This document shows positions 55,425 through 63,090 of a stretch of 64,000 nucleotides of DNA, one piece after another. This DNA is from Clostridia bacterium (GTDB taxonomy: Bacteria; Bacillota; Clostridia; Christensenellales; Aristaeellaceae): the NCBI GenBank assembly GCA_017541105.1, contig JAFXZS010000016.1:62001-126000 (forward strand), read 5' to 3'. The notes below the pieces were generated by a model. The model worked only from the letters and a program-made list of their open reading frames with translations, searched no databases and had not been told where the DNA came from. Both the position numbers and the translations under genes were made by a program. Numbering within the stretch: position 1 is the first letter of the stretch; each line of letters starts with the position of its first letter.

Positions 55425-56606
55425 TCAGGTGTTTTCCGCGACAAACTCGGCGATCCGCTCCAACGCGATATTCAGCTTATCCAGGGCGGTCGCATAGCAG
55501 CAGCGGATATTCCCTTCTCCACCCGGGCCGAAAGCCGTGCCCGGAACGGCGGCAACGTTCTTCTCCTGCAGCAGCCGGGCACAGAAATCCTCGCTGCTCA
55601 TGCCGGTGGAACGTATGGAAGGAAAGGCGTAGAATGCCCCGTAAGGCTCAAAACAATGGAGCCCCATCTTCCGAAAAGCATCCACCATCAGCCGGCGGCG
55701 GCGGTCATAGCTGTTTCGCATGCGGGTGATTTCCTCATAACCGTTTTCTCTTCCGACCTTCAATGCGGCAGCTGCCGCAATCTGGCCCTGACGGGGCGCG
55801 CACATAATGGCATATTGGTGAATCTTGTTCATTACGGATATGATTTCCTTCGGACCGCAGGCATACCCGACACGCCAGCCGGTCATTGCAAAGGATTTGC
55901 TGAAGCCGTTAATCGTCAGGCTTCTTTCTCGCATTCCGTCCAAAGAGGCAAAGGCAGTATGTTCATGTCCTCCGTAGACCAGCTCCGAATAAATCTCATC
56001 CGAAATGACAAACAGATCATGCTTCAGGATTACCCCGGCGATTGCCTCCAGGTCTGCCCGGCTCATCACGGCGCCGGTGGGATTGTTGGGATAGGGAAGA
56101 ATCAGCGCCTTGGTTCTCGGAGTGATTGCCTTTTCCAACAGGTCGGGTATCAGCCGGAATTCATCCGATTCCATCGTTTCCACGCCGACGGGATCGCCCC
56201 CGGCAAAGACCACTCCAGGCGCGTAGGAAACATAACTCGGCTCAGGTACAATGACTTCATCCCCGGGAGCCACCAGCGCCCGCAACGCAAGATCTATGGC
56301 TTCGGAAGCGCCGATTGTGACCAGAATCTCCTGTTCCGCGTCATAGGAGATATGATATCGTCCGGAAAGATACGCGGAAATCTCCTGCCTGAGTTCCGGC
56401 AGGCCGCGGTTGGCTGTATACTGTGTATCGCCGTCCATCAGGGATTCGATCGCTACATTCCGGATCGGGTACGGGGTTTTGAAGTCGGGTTCGCCAACAC
56501 CCAGGGAAATTGTATCCCGCATGCCGGAAGCCATGTCGAAGAAGCGGCGAATGCCGCTGGGCGGAACCGAAGCAATCCGCCGGTTCAGGAAACGATCGTA
56601 GTTCAC
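55425..56606 (-). CDS. Pyridoxal-phosphate aminotransferase (class I/II, AspC/PatA-like)
   Basis: 393 residues, GTG start. PLP-binding lysine lies in TINGFSKSFAMTGWRVGYA; YPNNPTGAVMS and SDEIYSELVYGG are typical of fold-type I aminotransferases of the Lrp-linked group. The start overlaps the stop of the Lrp regulator in GTGA, so the two are co-translated. The amino donor (aspartate, alanine or aromatic) cannot be fixed. Confidence 0.93.
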   Translation of the reverse strand: MNYDRFLNRRIASVPPSGIRRFFDMASGMRDTISLGVGEPDFKTPYPIRNVAIESLMDGDTQYTANRGLPELRQEISAYLSGRYHISYDAEQEILVTIGASEAIDLALRALVAPGDEVIVPEPSYVSYAPGVVFAGGDPVGVETMESDEFRLIPDLLEKAITPRTKALILPYPNNPTGAVMSRADLEAIAGVILKHDLFVISDEIYSELVYGGHEHTAFASLDGMRERSLTINGFSKSFAMTGWRVGYACGPKEIISVMNKIHQYAIMCAPRQGQIAAAAALKVGRENGYEEITRMRNSYDRRRRLMVDAFRKMGLHCFEPYGAFYAFPSIRSTGMSSEDFCARLLQEKNVAAVPGTAFGPGGEGNIRCCYATALDKLNIALERIAEFVAENT

Positions 56607-57094
56607 GGGGAAATCACCAGCCTGCGGTCAGAATCTCCGCTGTCAAAAATCACGCCTTCTTCCTTGTAGCGCTTCAGCACAAAGCTGGTTGCCGTACCTG
56701 TCACGGTTTCCAGCGGGGAAAGCTTTCCGCTGACAAAGGCAGCAAGCTCTTTCAGGGTTCTGGCCTCCACCAGCACAAGGAGGTCATACGAACCGGACAT
56801 CAGGAAGACGCTCTTGACTTCATCAAAGCAATAGATTCTCCTGGCGATGGCATCAAACCCCATATCCCGCTGCGGTGTGACGCGGACCTCGATCATGGCT
56901 TCCACCCGCTCCCGGTCCGTCAGATCCCAGTTGATCATCGGCGCGTAGCGAAGGATAATACGCCGCTTTTCAAGCCCGTCAATGGCTTCGGCGACTTCCT
57001 CGACAGAGGATCCGGTCATCACGGCCAGTTTCTCCAGGGGAAGTCGGCAGTCTTCCTTCAAAAGGTCCAGCAGATCCGTTTCCAGTTTCGTCAT
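56603..57094 (-). CDS. Lrp/AsnC-family transcription regulator
   Basis: 163 residues. N-terminal winged helix with LLDLLKEDCRLPLEKLAVMTGSS (about 8-45) and a C-terminal RAM/AsnC effector domain (VEAMIEVRVTPQRDM, VFLMSGSYDLLVLVEARTLK). Its linkage with the downstream aminotransferase suggests amino-acid-responsive control of that operon. It is the first gene of the group. Confidence 0.93.
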   Translation of the reverse strand: MTKLETDLLDLLKEDCRLPLEKLAVMTGSSVEEVAEAIDGLEKRRIILRYAPMINWDLTDRERVEAMIEVRVTPQRDMGFDAIARRIYCFDEVKSVFLMSGSYDLLVLVEARTLKELAAFVSGKLSPLETVTGTATSFVLKRYKEEGVIFDSGDSDRRLVISP

Positions 57095-57226
57095 GGTCTG
57101 ACCTTCCTTCTCCGAAAATTAGACAAAAAAATTCTACATCAGAACAAAACCGATGGCAAGATTTTTTCTCAGAGACAAAACGGATCTGCCGCAAAGGAAA
57201 AAGAAAAGCGCGCGCCGGATCCCGGT

Positions 57227-58303
57227 TTATATAATCACCCGGTTCCGGCCGCTGTTTTTACCGATATACAGCTTGTGATCCGCAGATTTAAGCAGTTCTT
57301 CCAGCGTGGACTTGAAGTCTGTCTCCTCCACGCCGATGGTGATGGTGATGGAGAAAGGAACCCCGTCAAACTCCAGGGGCATCTGCTCCACGGCAAAGTT
57401 CAGATCGTTCATGATAACGCCGGCTTCATCGATGTTCTTCTCCGGCAGGAAGAAACAGAACTCTTCACCGCCCCAGCGGCAGGCGCGGTAACGGCCCTGG
57501 GACTCGGACTCAAAAAGGCTGGTCAGCGAAACCAGTGTTTTATCCCCGCAGGAATGGCCGTACGTGTCATTGATCTTCTTAAAAAAGTCAATATCCGCGA
57601 TCGCAATGCTGAAAGGTGTTTCCGGGAAGCTTTTCTGATAATTCTCAATGATGCTGATCATTTCCCTCCGATTCGGAAGGCCGGTGAGCGGATCTGTCCC
57701 GGCTTCCTTGTTCAGCGTTTCGTTATCCAGCCGAAGCTTTCGTTCCGTATCCTGAAGACTGGAACTGAAAAGGATGCATGCGACGGCAACCAGCAGGAAA
57801 AAACCCGTGCTGTTGGCAGTCTGGAAAATGATGCCGGTGGTATGGTCCAGGCTGTATACCGGCGTGCGGGAACCGGCATAGGAAAAAAGCCCCATCCGGT
57901 AAGCCAGAACAGCAAGGCACATGAGTATTTTCATCTTGGGAGGGATGCATACATTGAAAAAAAGGAACAGCAGCAGGACGACCAGAAAATGCTGCAGGCC
58001 GTAACTCCAGCCGAAATGATGGATTCCCCAGCCGCACCAGATTACAACCGCGGCAGTGAACAGAAGAAAATTCTGAATGATGTTCAACTTGTTAATCCTT
58101 ATGACCAGGGCCACCGTAACAAGGCACATCAGCGCGGGAACCCATTCCCAATGGCCGCTCATCAGAGGAAAAAGGAAAAAGGACATAAGAAAATAACACG
58201 CCAGGATGGATTCGCTGGCGACAAGCGCTCTGCGATAGTATGCCGGCATCACCCTGCCGGCCGCAGGAACTTTCTGATGAAGAAATTCAAGAAAAACCTG
58301 CAT
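57227..58303 (-). CDS. Membrane diguanylate cyclase (GGDEF)
   Basis: 358 residues from the ATG at 58303, chosen because GGAGGA lies 7 nt before it. The first 190 residues form about six membrane helices without an obvious sensor domain. The GGDEF domain (about 195-355) has DPLTGLPNRREMI, ADIDFFKKINDTYGHSCGDK and an intact GGEEF active loop, so it should make c-di-GMP. It follows the histidine phosphatase on the same strand by about 100 nt. Confidence 0.92.
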   Translation of the reverse strand: MQVFLEFLHQKVPAAGRVMPAYYRRALVASESILACYFLMSFFLFPLMSGHWEWVPALMCLVTVALVIRINKLNIIQNFLLFTAAVVIWCGWGIHHFGWSYGLQHFLVVLLLFLFFNVCIPPKMKILMCLAVLAYRMGLFSYAGSRTPVYSLDHTTGIIFQTANSTGFFLLVAVACILFSSSLQDTERKLRLDNETLNKEAGTDPLTGLPNRREMISIIENYQKSFPETPFSIAIADIDFFKKINDTYGHSCGDKTLVSLTSLFESESQGRYRACRWGGEEFCFFLPEKNIDEAGVIMNDLNFAVEQMPLEFDGVPFSITITIGVEETDFKSTLEELLKSADHKLYIGKNSGRNRVII

Positions 58304-58404
58304 ACTTCCTCCGATTATCATACTGTGCGGCTGATCATTCTTATTATGCACGATTTCCGTCTCAATTTCAAGCCTGCCGGAGAAAAAGAAGGCAGATAAG
58401 AAAG

Positions 58405-59097
58405 TCACATCATCGCAAGCCGGTGATATTTTATTCCGTGGATATGCCGGCCGTCATTTGCCAGTTCGAGACAGGGAAGCGAGGCGGATCCGGGCTTCCT
58501 GCCAAGGCGTATGATTGTGATGCCGGTGAACTCCATATGCAGCAAGGCACATACAAAGGGAAAAGGAAGGTTCAGCATATGGGCGATGGCCGCGCTGGAG
58601 GAACCGCCGTGGCTGAAAAGGGCAACGGTGGCCTGCGCATCATCAGCCTGTGTGCAGCGGTAATAAAATTCTTCCCGCTGGTATCCGAGGGCCAAAAGCC
58701 AGCTGTCAATGCCGCTTTCCACCAGATCCACCGATTCACAGACACGGTTGTTTCTGAAATACACAGATTCCCGCCAGTCGCTTCGGTTCAGGCTGATTCC
58801 GCGGCGGGCGATTTCATCCGCGAGATCCCAGGGGTGCCCGTTCGCGAACAGGGGAGTCCCGTCACGGCTGCCCCAGTGCAGTTCACGCATGAAGTCAAGT
58901 GTCTGAACAGGGAGATTCAGCAGGGAAGCGGTGACATCGGCAGTTTCCCGGGCACGCCCGAGCGGAGAAGACCAGACGGCGCTGATTTCTTCTTCCCGGA
59001 GCCGTTCCGCAACGGCTGACGCCTGGAGATGCCCGGCTTCAGTCAGGCAGTCTTTCTCGTAATTCGGCTCCCCATGGCGGACAAAGATAATTCTCAT
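58405..59097 (-). CDS. Histidine phosphatase superfamily protein
   Basis: 230 residues from the ATG at 59097. The catalytic RHG motif is in RIIFVRHGEPNYEKD, with SSPLGRARETADV and ALFSHGGSSSA supplying the second histidine. A longer frame to an ATG at 59160 exists, but a TATAAT-like box lies right before that ATG, which suggests it is promoter. Similar proteins include phosphoglycerate mutase-like and alpha-ribazole phosphatase enzymes; the substrate is not defined. Confidence 0.88.
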   Translation of the reverse strand: MRIIFVRHGEPNYEKDCLTEAGHLQASAVAERLREEEISAVWSSPLGRARETADVTASLLNLPVQTLDFMRELHWGSRDGTPLFANGHPWDLADEIARRGISLNRSDWRESVYFRNNRVCESVDLVESGIDSWLLALGYQREEFYYRCTQADDAQATVALFSHGGSSSAAIAHMLNLPFPFVCALLHMEFTGITIIRLGRKPGSASLPCLELANDGRHIHGIKYHRLAMM

Positions 59098-59169
59098 CCG
59101 GTACACATCCTCTCCCGGCCTGTACAGGCTTTCCTGCAGCAGGAATTCTTCTGATTGCATCCTATTATA

Positions 59170-59549
59170 CCACAGATTGCCTGTTCCGTTTTCTTTTCAG
59201 AGCAGGAAGATTAACAAAACAAAAAGGCTGCCTTAATCTTAACAAGACGGCCCCTCCATTTGAAGGATTTGCCGAATAAACAGCGAATGAATATATACAT
59301 TTCAGATAGCTGCAGAAAGAAAATATAACGGAATGGGAATAAGACATGTCATTATTGAAGATCCCCCGACAGTTATTGAAGAATAAGCCCTCACAGATTC
59401 TTTTAGTGAAACAGTATTAGGTTCAATGGCACAATCACCTATGACGGCGTGGAATTCACCGTGGTAAGATGGCGGTGTAAAAAGGGGACGGAGAACCGTT
59501 TCCTGTGACTCACTTGACTCGACTCAAGAAGAACGAAAGGAGAATCATC
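59170..59549. other. AT-rich intergenic stretch with a possible gene remnant
   Basis: No intact gene. At 59420-59508 a plus-strand frame reads like protein (FNGTITYDGVEFTVVRW) but has no start and stops soon, so it could be debris of a lost gene. At about 59485-59505, GGGGACGG-AGAA-CCGTTTCC forms a small hairpin of a type often seen in Clostridia repeats. Low confidence for both. Confidence 0.35.
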
Positions 59550-59816
59550 ATGGATGGGAATCAAAAGCAGATGCTAAATGAGGAAGATCTGGATAAGGTC
59601 AGCGGAGGAAGCAATGATCCTATGGATAATCCTTTAAAGGAAATTCTGAAGGATTCAATTAAAAGAAGTCTCCCAATGTATTGTCCGATTTGTGAAGAGA
59701 AAGATGCTGTATACGAAATGATAAGTTGGTTTGGTAGTAATGAGGCTAAGTTTCTACACAGCGGATGTAATGGATGTTTTTTCTGCGATACGTTAGGAAA
59801 CATCCACTTCGAATGA
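59550..59816 (+). CDS. Double-glycine leader peptide with a cysteine-rich body
   Basis: 88 residues from ATG 59550 behind AAGGAGAA. The first 20 residues MDGNQKQMLNEEDLDKVSGG match the double-glycine leader of bacteriocins and related secreted peptides (E-x-L-x-x-V-x-GG). The 68-residue remainder has CPIC, then about 38 residues on GCNGCFFC, like a zinc ribbon or a disulfide-bonded peptide. No exporter, immunity or modifying enzyme is next to it. Base composition is lower in GC than the core genes, hinting at recent arrival. Confidence 0.7.
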   Translation: MDGNQKQMLNEEDLDKVSGGSNDPMDNPLKEILKDSIKRSLPMYCPICEEKDAVYEMISWFGSNEAKFLHSGCNGCFFCDTLGNIHFE

Positions 59817-60093
59817 TAAAAGTTTGCCTGCAGATCCCCGGCATCCGGGACGGGGCGTTCGACCTGCTGAAATCAAGCTGCAGGTAACCGGATTCCGGAG
59901 TCGATCCGCAGTACCCGGATTCCCTTGGATTCTGTTTTCAAGTAGCAGATATCTCCATGTGCTTCCCTGCCGATATTCAGGAGTTTTACTGATTGGCTGC
60001 AGGCAAAAAATGAAATCAAGTATTCTTTACAGACAGTATTGAGTCCACCAAGCTGTCTTCACTGACGGCCCGTTCGAATCCACTGTTCCAAGG
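59817..60093. other. Gene-free stretch with an 11-bp inverted repeat
   Basis: No coding frame of note. TTTGCCTGCAG (59823-59833) and its exact complement CTGCAGGCAAA (59997-60007) enclose 163 bp. It could be a relic of a small insertion sequence or chance; nothing else was recognised. Confidence 0.4.
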
Positions 60094-60133
60094 CAAACAA
60101 ATACCCCCACACAAGGTGGGGGGTATTTGTTTG
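60094..60133. terminator. Palindromic terminator behind the tRNA-Trp fragment
   Basis: CAAACAAATACCCCC (60094-60108) and GGGGGTATTTGTTTG (60119-60133) form a perfect stem with A/T-rich flanks; it directly adjoins the CCA end of the tRNA-Trp fragment on the minus strand. Confidence 0.75.
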
Positions 60134-60175
60134 GCAGGGGCAGAAGGATTCGAACCCTCAACAAAGGTTTTGGAG
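60132..60175 (-). other. tRNA-Trp 3' half: probable attachment site (att) of an integrated element
   Basis: On the minus strand the sequence runs from the anticodon loop CTCCAAAACC through the variable region and T arm GAGGGTTCGAATCCTTC to TGCCCCT-G-CCA. Anticodon CCA identifies tRNA-Trp. The 5' half (acceptor AGGGGCA, D arm, 5' anticodon stem) is missing beyond 60175. This is what integration into the 3' part of a tRNA gene leaves at the distal end of an element; the element should then lie to the right. Confidence 0.75.
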
Positions 60176-60515
60176 TTAGTATAGAACGGTTTTGAAGGAT
60201 TGTCATCAAAAACGAACGATCTACACAAGCCTTTTAAAATAAGTGTTCAACCCGGTAACGATCAACAACCATTCAAAACAAAAACGAACAGTTTCGGGGG
60301 TAGTAGTCCCCAGAATAGTCCCCTGGATTCAACAGCATAAGCATTCTTTTTCTTATGCATTTCAAATGTTATTTGATAACACTGCACACTGTATGATATA
60401 ATAATATTGCGTTTGAGGGAATTGGATACCTACCAATTATTTAACCCGGCCAGAATTGGGGGCAACGCGAAAAAAACACACTGGTTGGATACCACCACCA
60501 GACCAAATAAACAAG
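60176..60515. other. AT-rich left end of the putative integrated element
   Basis: No plausible gene. Two TAGTCCCC direct repeats (60304-60311 and 60316-60323) lie close to the att site and could be recombinase arm sites, but this is speculative. A TATAATAATA stretch near 60397-60406 could be a promoter. Confidence 0.35.
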
Positions 60516-60567
60516 TGGGGCGGACAGTATGCACACGCAATAACCTGCATACAGACCGCCCCATTTT
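60516..60567 (+). terminator. Long two-part hairpin with T-run
   Basis: TGGGGCGG-ACA-GTATGC (60516-60532), 14-nt loop, GCATAC-AGA-CCGCCCCA (60547-60563) and TTTT. A symmetric 3-nt internal loop splits the stem. It could end transcription at the element edge or be a structured RNA. Confidence 0.6.
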
Positions 60568-60591
60568 GTTTTAGTAAGGAGTGAGGCAGAC

Positions 60592-60780
60592 ATAGAAACA
60601 CAGACCCAGCGCCACGAGGATCCGGGCCGGCGCGAATATCACCGGCGATGGAGAGCGGAACACCCGGAAGCCGTCCGCGCTGCACAGATTCGGTATTGGG
60701 TAAAACAGGCAGAGCAGACAAAGGACAATACCAGAGAACAGGACAAAGGACAGAACACGGGGAGGAGTGAACATGGATAA
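60592..60780 (+). CDS. Short basic phage/ICE-type protein with no standard start codon
   Basis: 62 codons from 60592. The product has EYHRRWRAEHPEAVRAAQIR followed by YWVKQAEQ, like small basic proteins often found in Clostridia phages and conjugative elements. An AAGGAG sits about 10 nt before the frame, but the codon there is ATA, not ATG, and no in-frame ATG, GTG or TTG follows in a useful place. Either ATA initiates or a mutation has silenced the gene. It overlaps the next start by 8 nt, as in a compact operon. Confidence 0.5.
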   Translation: METQTQRHEDPGRREYHRRWRAEHPEAVRAAQIRYWVKQAEQTKDNTREQDKGQNTGRSEHG

Positions 60781-61096
60781 GAAACCAAGCACGGTCACAA
60801 TACGGGAGGACGGAATTAGTATGATTTTTATAGCACACAACGAATGGAAACGGCTCACAGAATCCAACTTTAGCTCTATTCAAGGATACAGAATAGTCTG
60901 CATGTTCAATGGTTCAGGTGGTGTTTATCAGATTCTGAAAGATATGACACTGGAAGCATTGTACCATGATAACTTCAAATTCTTGAAAGTAGTAACCGAT
61001 GAAGAAACCGGGAAATGTATCCTGTATATTATGGATATCTCAGCGGATGAAGCAAAACAGCTTATCGATATAAGAAATGCCATCTGGGAAAACTAA
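60773..61096 (+). CDS. Hypothetical protein of the integrated element
   Basis: 107 residues from ATG 60773, with GGAGG 7 nt before it (a GTG at 60767 overlaps this RBS). No family recognised. The mixed alpha/beta pattern with FNGSGGVYQILKDMTLEALY and YIMDISADEAKQLIDIRNA lacks membrane segments. Lower GC than the core and no neighbours of known role. Confidence 0.65.
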   Translation: MDKKPSTVTIREDGISMIFIAHNEWKRLTESNFSSIQGYRIVCMFNGSGGVYQILKDMTLEALYHDNFKFLKVVTDEETGKCILYIMDISADEAKQLIDIRNAIWEN

Positions 61097-61240
61097 TGCT
61101 CTGTCAAGCATGAATTGGGCTTTCGGCCCCGCATCCGCCGAATACATCAGTTTTCATGCAGCTGGTAATGAAACCCTCCCAGTACCAGCGGTTGTTTGGA
61201 CAAACTAATACAACAGAAAACAGAAAGGAAAAAAGTGCAC

Positions 61241-61843
61241 ATGGAAAAACTGAAAGTAGTTACCGAACTCGAAAACAGAATTGACTGGATCCTGTCCGAC
61301 CGAAAAGCAGAGCTGGAGCAGCTCGACGAAAAAATCCAGGCAGCGGAAACCGCGATCAGTACGGCTGACGCTCAGATGCAGAAAGCGACGGTCAGCGGAG
61401 ATCTGGACGAATACCGGCAGGCAAAAGCAGAACGGCAGACCGCGCTGGATATGTGTGAGATGTCCGAAAGTCGGCGTGTTGCCCTGGAGACGAAACCACT
61501 GATCACTGAAGCCGAATACCGGCGGACACTGGCAGATGTCCGCGCCGAACTCGCAGCGGAAAACGATGCAGCGAAACAGAAGTTGACTGCGCTCTCCGAT
61601 CAGATGAACGGAATCGCGGAGGAACTCCATGACAAGCTGAACCGCGCGAACGATGCGCTTGCTCGCTTGCAGCATGATGTATATCGGGATGCAGACCGTT
61701 CCCGCAACTCAAAAACCGGCGAGATCCTGCCGATTGAACATGAGCGGGCACAGGTTCCCCAGGCGTTTTATGGAACTGTAAAATGGGGCCGTGTTGGCGT
61801 AGAAAATCCAGGATATTCTGCATACACAACCGGGAGGCAGTGA
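61241..61843 (+). CDS. Coiled-coil hypothetical protein of the integrated element
   Basis: 200 residues from ATG 61241 (AAAGGAA upstream). Residues 5-160 are almost all charged helix with a coiled-coil pattern (AELEQLDEKIQAAETAISTA, LADVRAELAAENDAAKQKLT). The last 40 residues are different, with Tyr and Gly (FYGTVKWGRVGVENPGYSAY). This could be a phage-type structural or scaffold-like protein, but no phage structural genes are in view. It is followed after 3 nt by the next small gene. Confidence 0.7.
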   Translation: MEKLKVVTELENRIDWILSDRKAELEQLDEKIQAAETAISTADAQMQKATVSGDLDEYRQAKAERQTALDMCEMSESRRVALETKPLITEAEYRRTLADVRAELAAENDAAKQKLTALSDQMNGIAEELHDKLNRANDALARLQHDVYRDADRSRNSKTGEILPIEHERAQVPQAFYGTVKWGRVGVENPGYSAYTTGRQ

Positions 61844-61846
61844 CAG

Positions 61847-62035
61847 ATGAACAACCTTAATCATCTATGCAACGAGCTTGTGCGGGATAATCACCGGCGG
61901 GAGATGGAAGAGGCAGAACGCGCCGCAGAGGAATCTGGCACGGAGTATCAGGGAATGATTGACACGGCGAACCGCGACGCAGAATTGAAGGAAATGCTGC
62001 GAGATGTGCGCGGCGTACCTGGGCGAGATTACTAA
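61847..62035 (+). CDS. Small hypothetical protein of the integrated element
   Basis: 62 residues, charged and helical (RREMEEAERAAEESGTEYQG, DAELKEMLRDVRGVPGRDY). GGGAGG lies about 10 nt before ATG 61847. It is tightly spaced with the preceding gene and likely co-transcribed. No family recognised. Confidence 0.6.
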   Translation: MNNLNHLCNELVRDNHRREMEEAERAAEESGTEYQGMIDTANRDAELKEMLRDVRGVPGRDY

Positions 62036-62055
62036 CAAAGAGAGGAGGCGAGATC

Positions 62056-62155
62056 ATGGGGTAGTTATCAGGACAACTGGCAGCAACTCAAACAGGCCCC
62101 CAACAGATGGAACACCATGCTGCTGACTATCATCCGGAGCTGGCCGGAAAACTGA
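62056..62155 (+). pseudogene. Frameshifted small gene
   Basis: A strong AGGAGG precedes ATG 62056, but the frame ends after two codons (ATG GGG TAG). Skipping one T restores MGSYQDNWQQLKQAPNRWNT followed by MLLTIIRSWPEN and a stop at 62153. After that stop the same frame goes on with a hydrophobic stretch (SVVIGMTPVMTSGIGTV) to about 62250. This looks like a decayed small membrane-protein gene. A sequencing error is the alternative. Confidence 0.45.
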
Positions 62156-62252
62156 CTCCATTCGGAATCGATGTCGGTGGTTATCGGAATGACACCTGTG
62201 ATGACTTCCGGCATAGGAACTGTGAGGAACAAAACATGGCATGTCCAATAAT

Positions 62253-62286
62253 ACGGAGGGGGCAGGCTAGAATCCCCCCCCTCCGT
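62253..62286. terminator. G/C-run hairpin
   Basis: ACGGAGGGGG (62253-62262) pairs with CCCCCTCCGT (62277-62286). It is similar in style to the hairpin at 62984-62998. There is no T-run, so it could be a terminator relic or an element-specific structure. Confidence 0.45.
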
Positions 62287-63090
62287 GATCCCAATCGATC
62301 GGCAGTATGGAAATAGCCTCAGAAATGCGGCCTAGCTAATATACCCCTTGGCTGGATCGATGTACCGTTATAATTCTTCCTCTGTTTCCTATCCGTTTCA
62401 GTCTCGAGCTGAACGCAGATGCTGATGCAGCAGGAATACTCTAAAACGTGACTGATGAATTTGACAGGAAATGAAAACTGATAGCCAGCGAGTGGAAGAG
62501 CTTGAATCATCAGCTGCATTTTTCAGAAGGAACGGTAGTTGTTAATTGTACCCCCTACATATTTCATATAACCATGAGCATTTATACGACTTTATCGAGT
62601 GATAAGTTTTTCACAAGAAAGGCAGCGAACAGGATTCTTCTTTGTTCTTAGGATAATTAATCAGTTTAAGCAGATAAAGAACAACTTCTGGTAGGTTTGC
62701 AAGAAGAAAGAGAAACACATGTGATGATCATCGTTATTGATTCGGAATTAGGAAATCTAACCGTCATAGAAAGAATAATTGTTCATTGTATGCTTGCTCA
62801 TAGGGATAATACTCAAGATCTTATCAGCGATCATCAGCGGGAATATCGATCGAGTTATATAAGTTCACCCTCCAGGTTTACTGGATCCACTAGACATGGG
62901 CGGACGCATATTGGCATTAACGGTACTGGGGGAAAAGGAAAAAGCGTCTGCGCACCACTGACGACTATATCCCTATAGACGGGGGGGGGATACCCCCCTC
63001 CCCGCCTTCGGTGCGACCTTCCTTTCCGCCGTCTGGGAAAATTCACTGGGGATCCATGATTCTACACAGGAAGGATGGATATACCTACAC
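62287..63090. other. Mostly non-coding stretch of the element with one doubtful frame
   Basis: AT-rich with no clear gene. A frame at 62724-62978 (84 residues, starting MIIVIDSELGNLTVIERIIV) has a weak RBS and an unlikely C-terminus; I do not call it. At 62984-62998, GGGGGG-ATA-CCCCCC forms a small hairpin within a run of nine G (62981-62989). Confidence 0.3.

Noticed and set aside
55134-58399. Long plus-strand frames opposite capA, the aminotransferase, Lrp and the GGDEF gene
   Set aside because: All four minus-strand genes have clear family motifs and RBS; the plus-strand products look like shadow translations.
60061-60090. A GTTCGAATCC stretch on the plus strand that resembles a second tRNA T arm
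   Set aside because: The flanking bases do not pair to form a T stem and no anticodon arm precedes it.
62724-62978. An 84-codon frame in the element
   Set aside because: Weak RBS, no overlap with neighbours and an improbable C-terminus; left uncalled within a gene-poor stretch.
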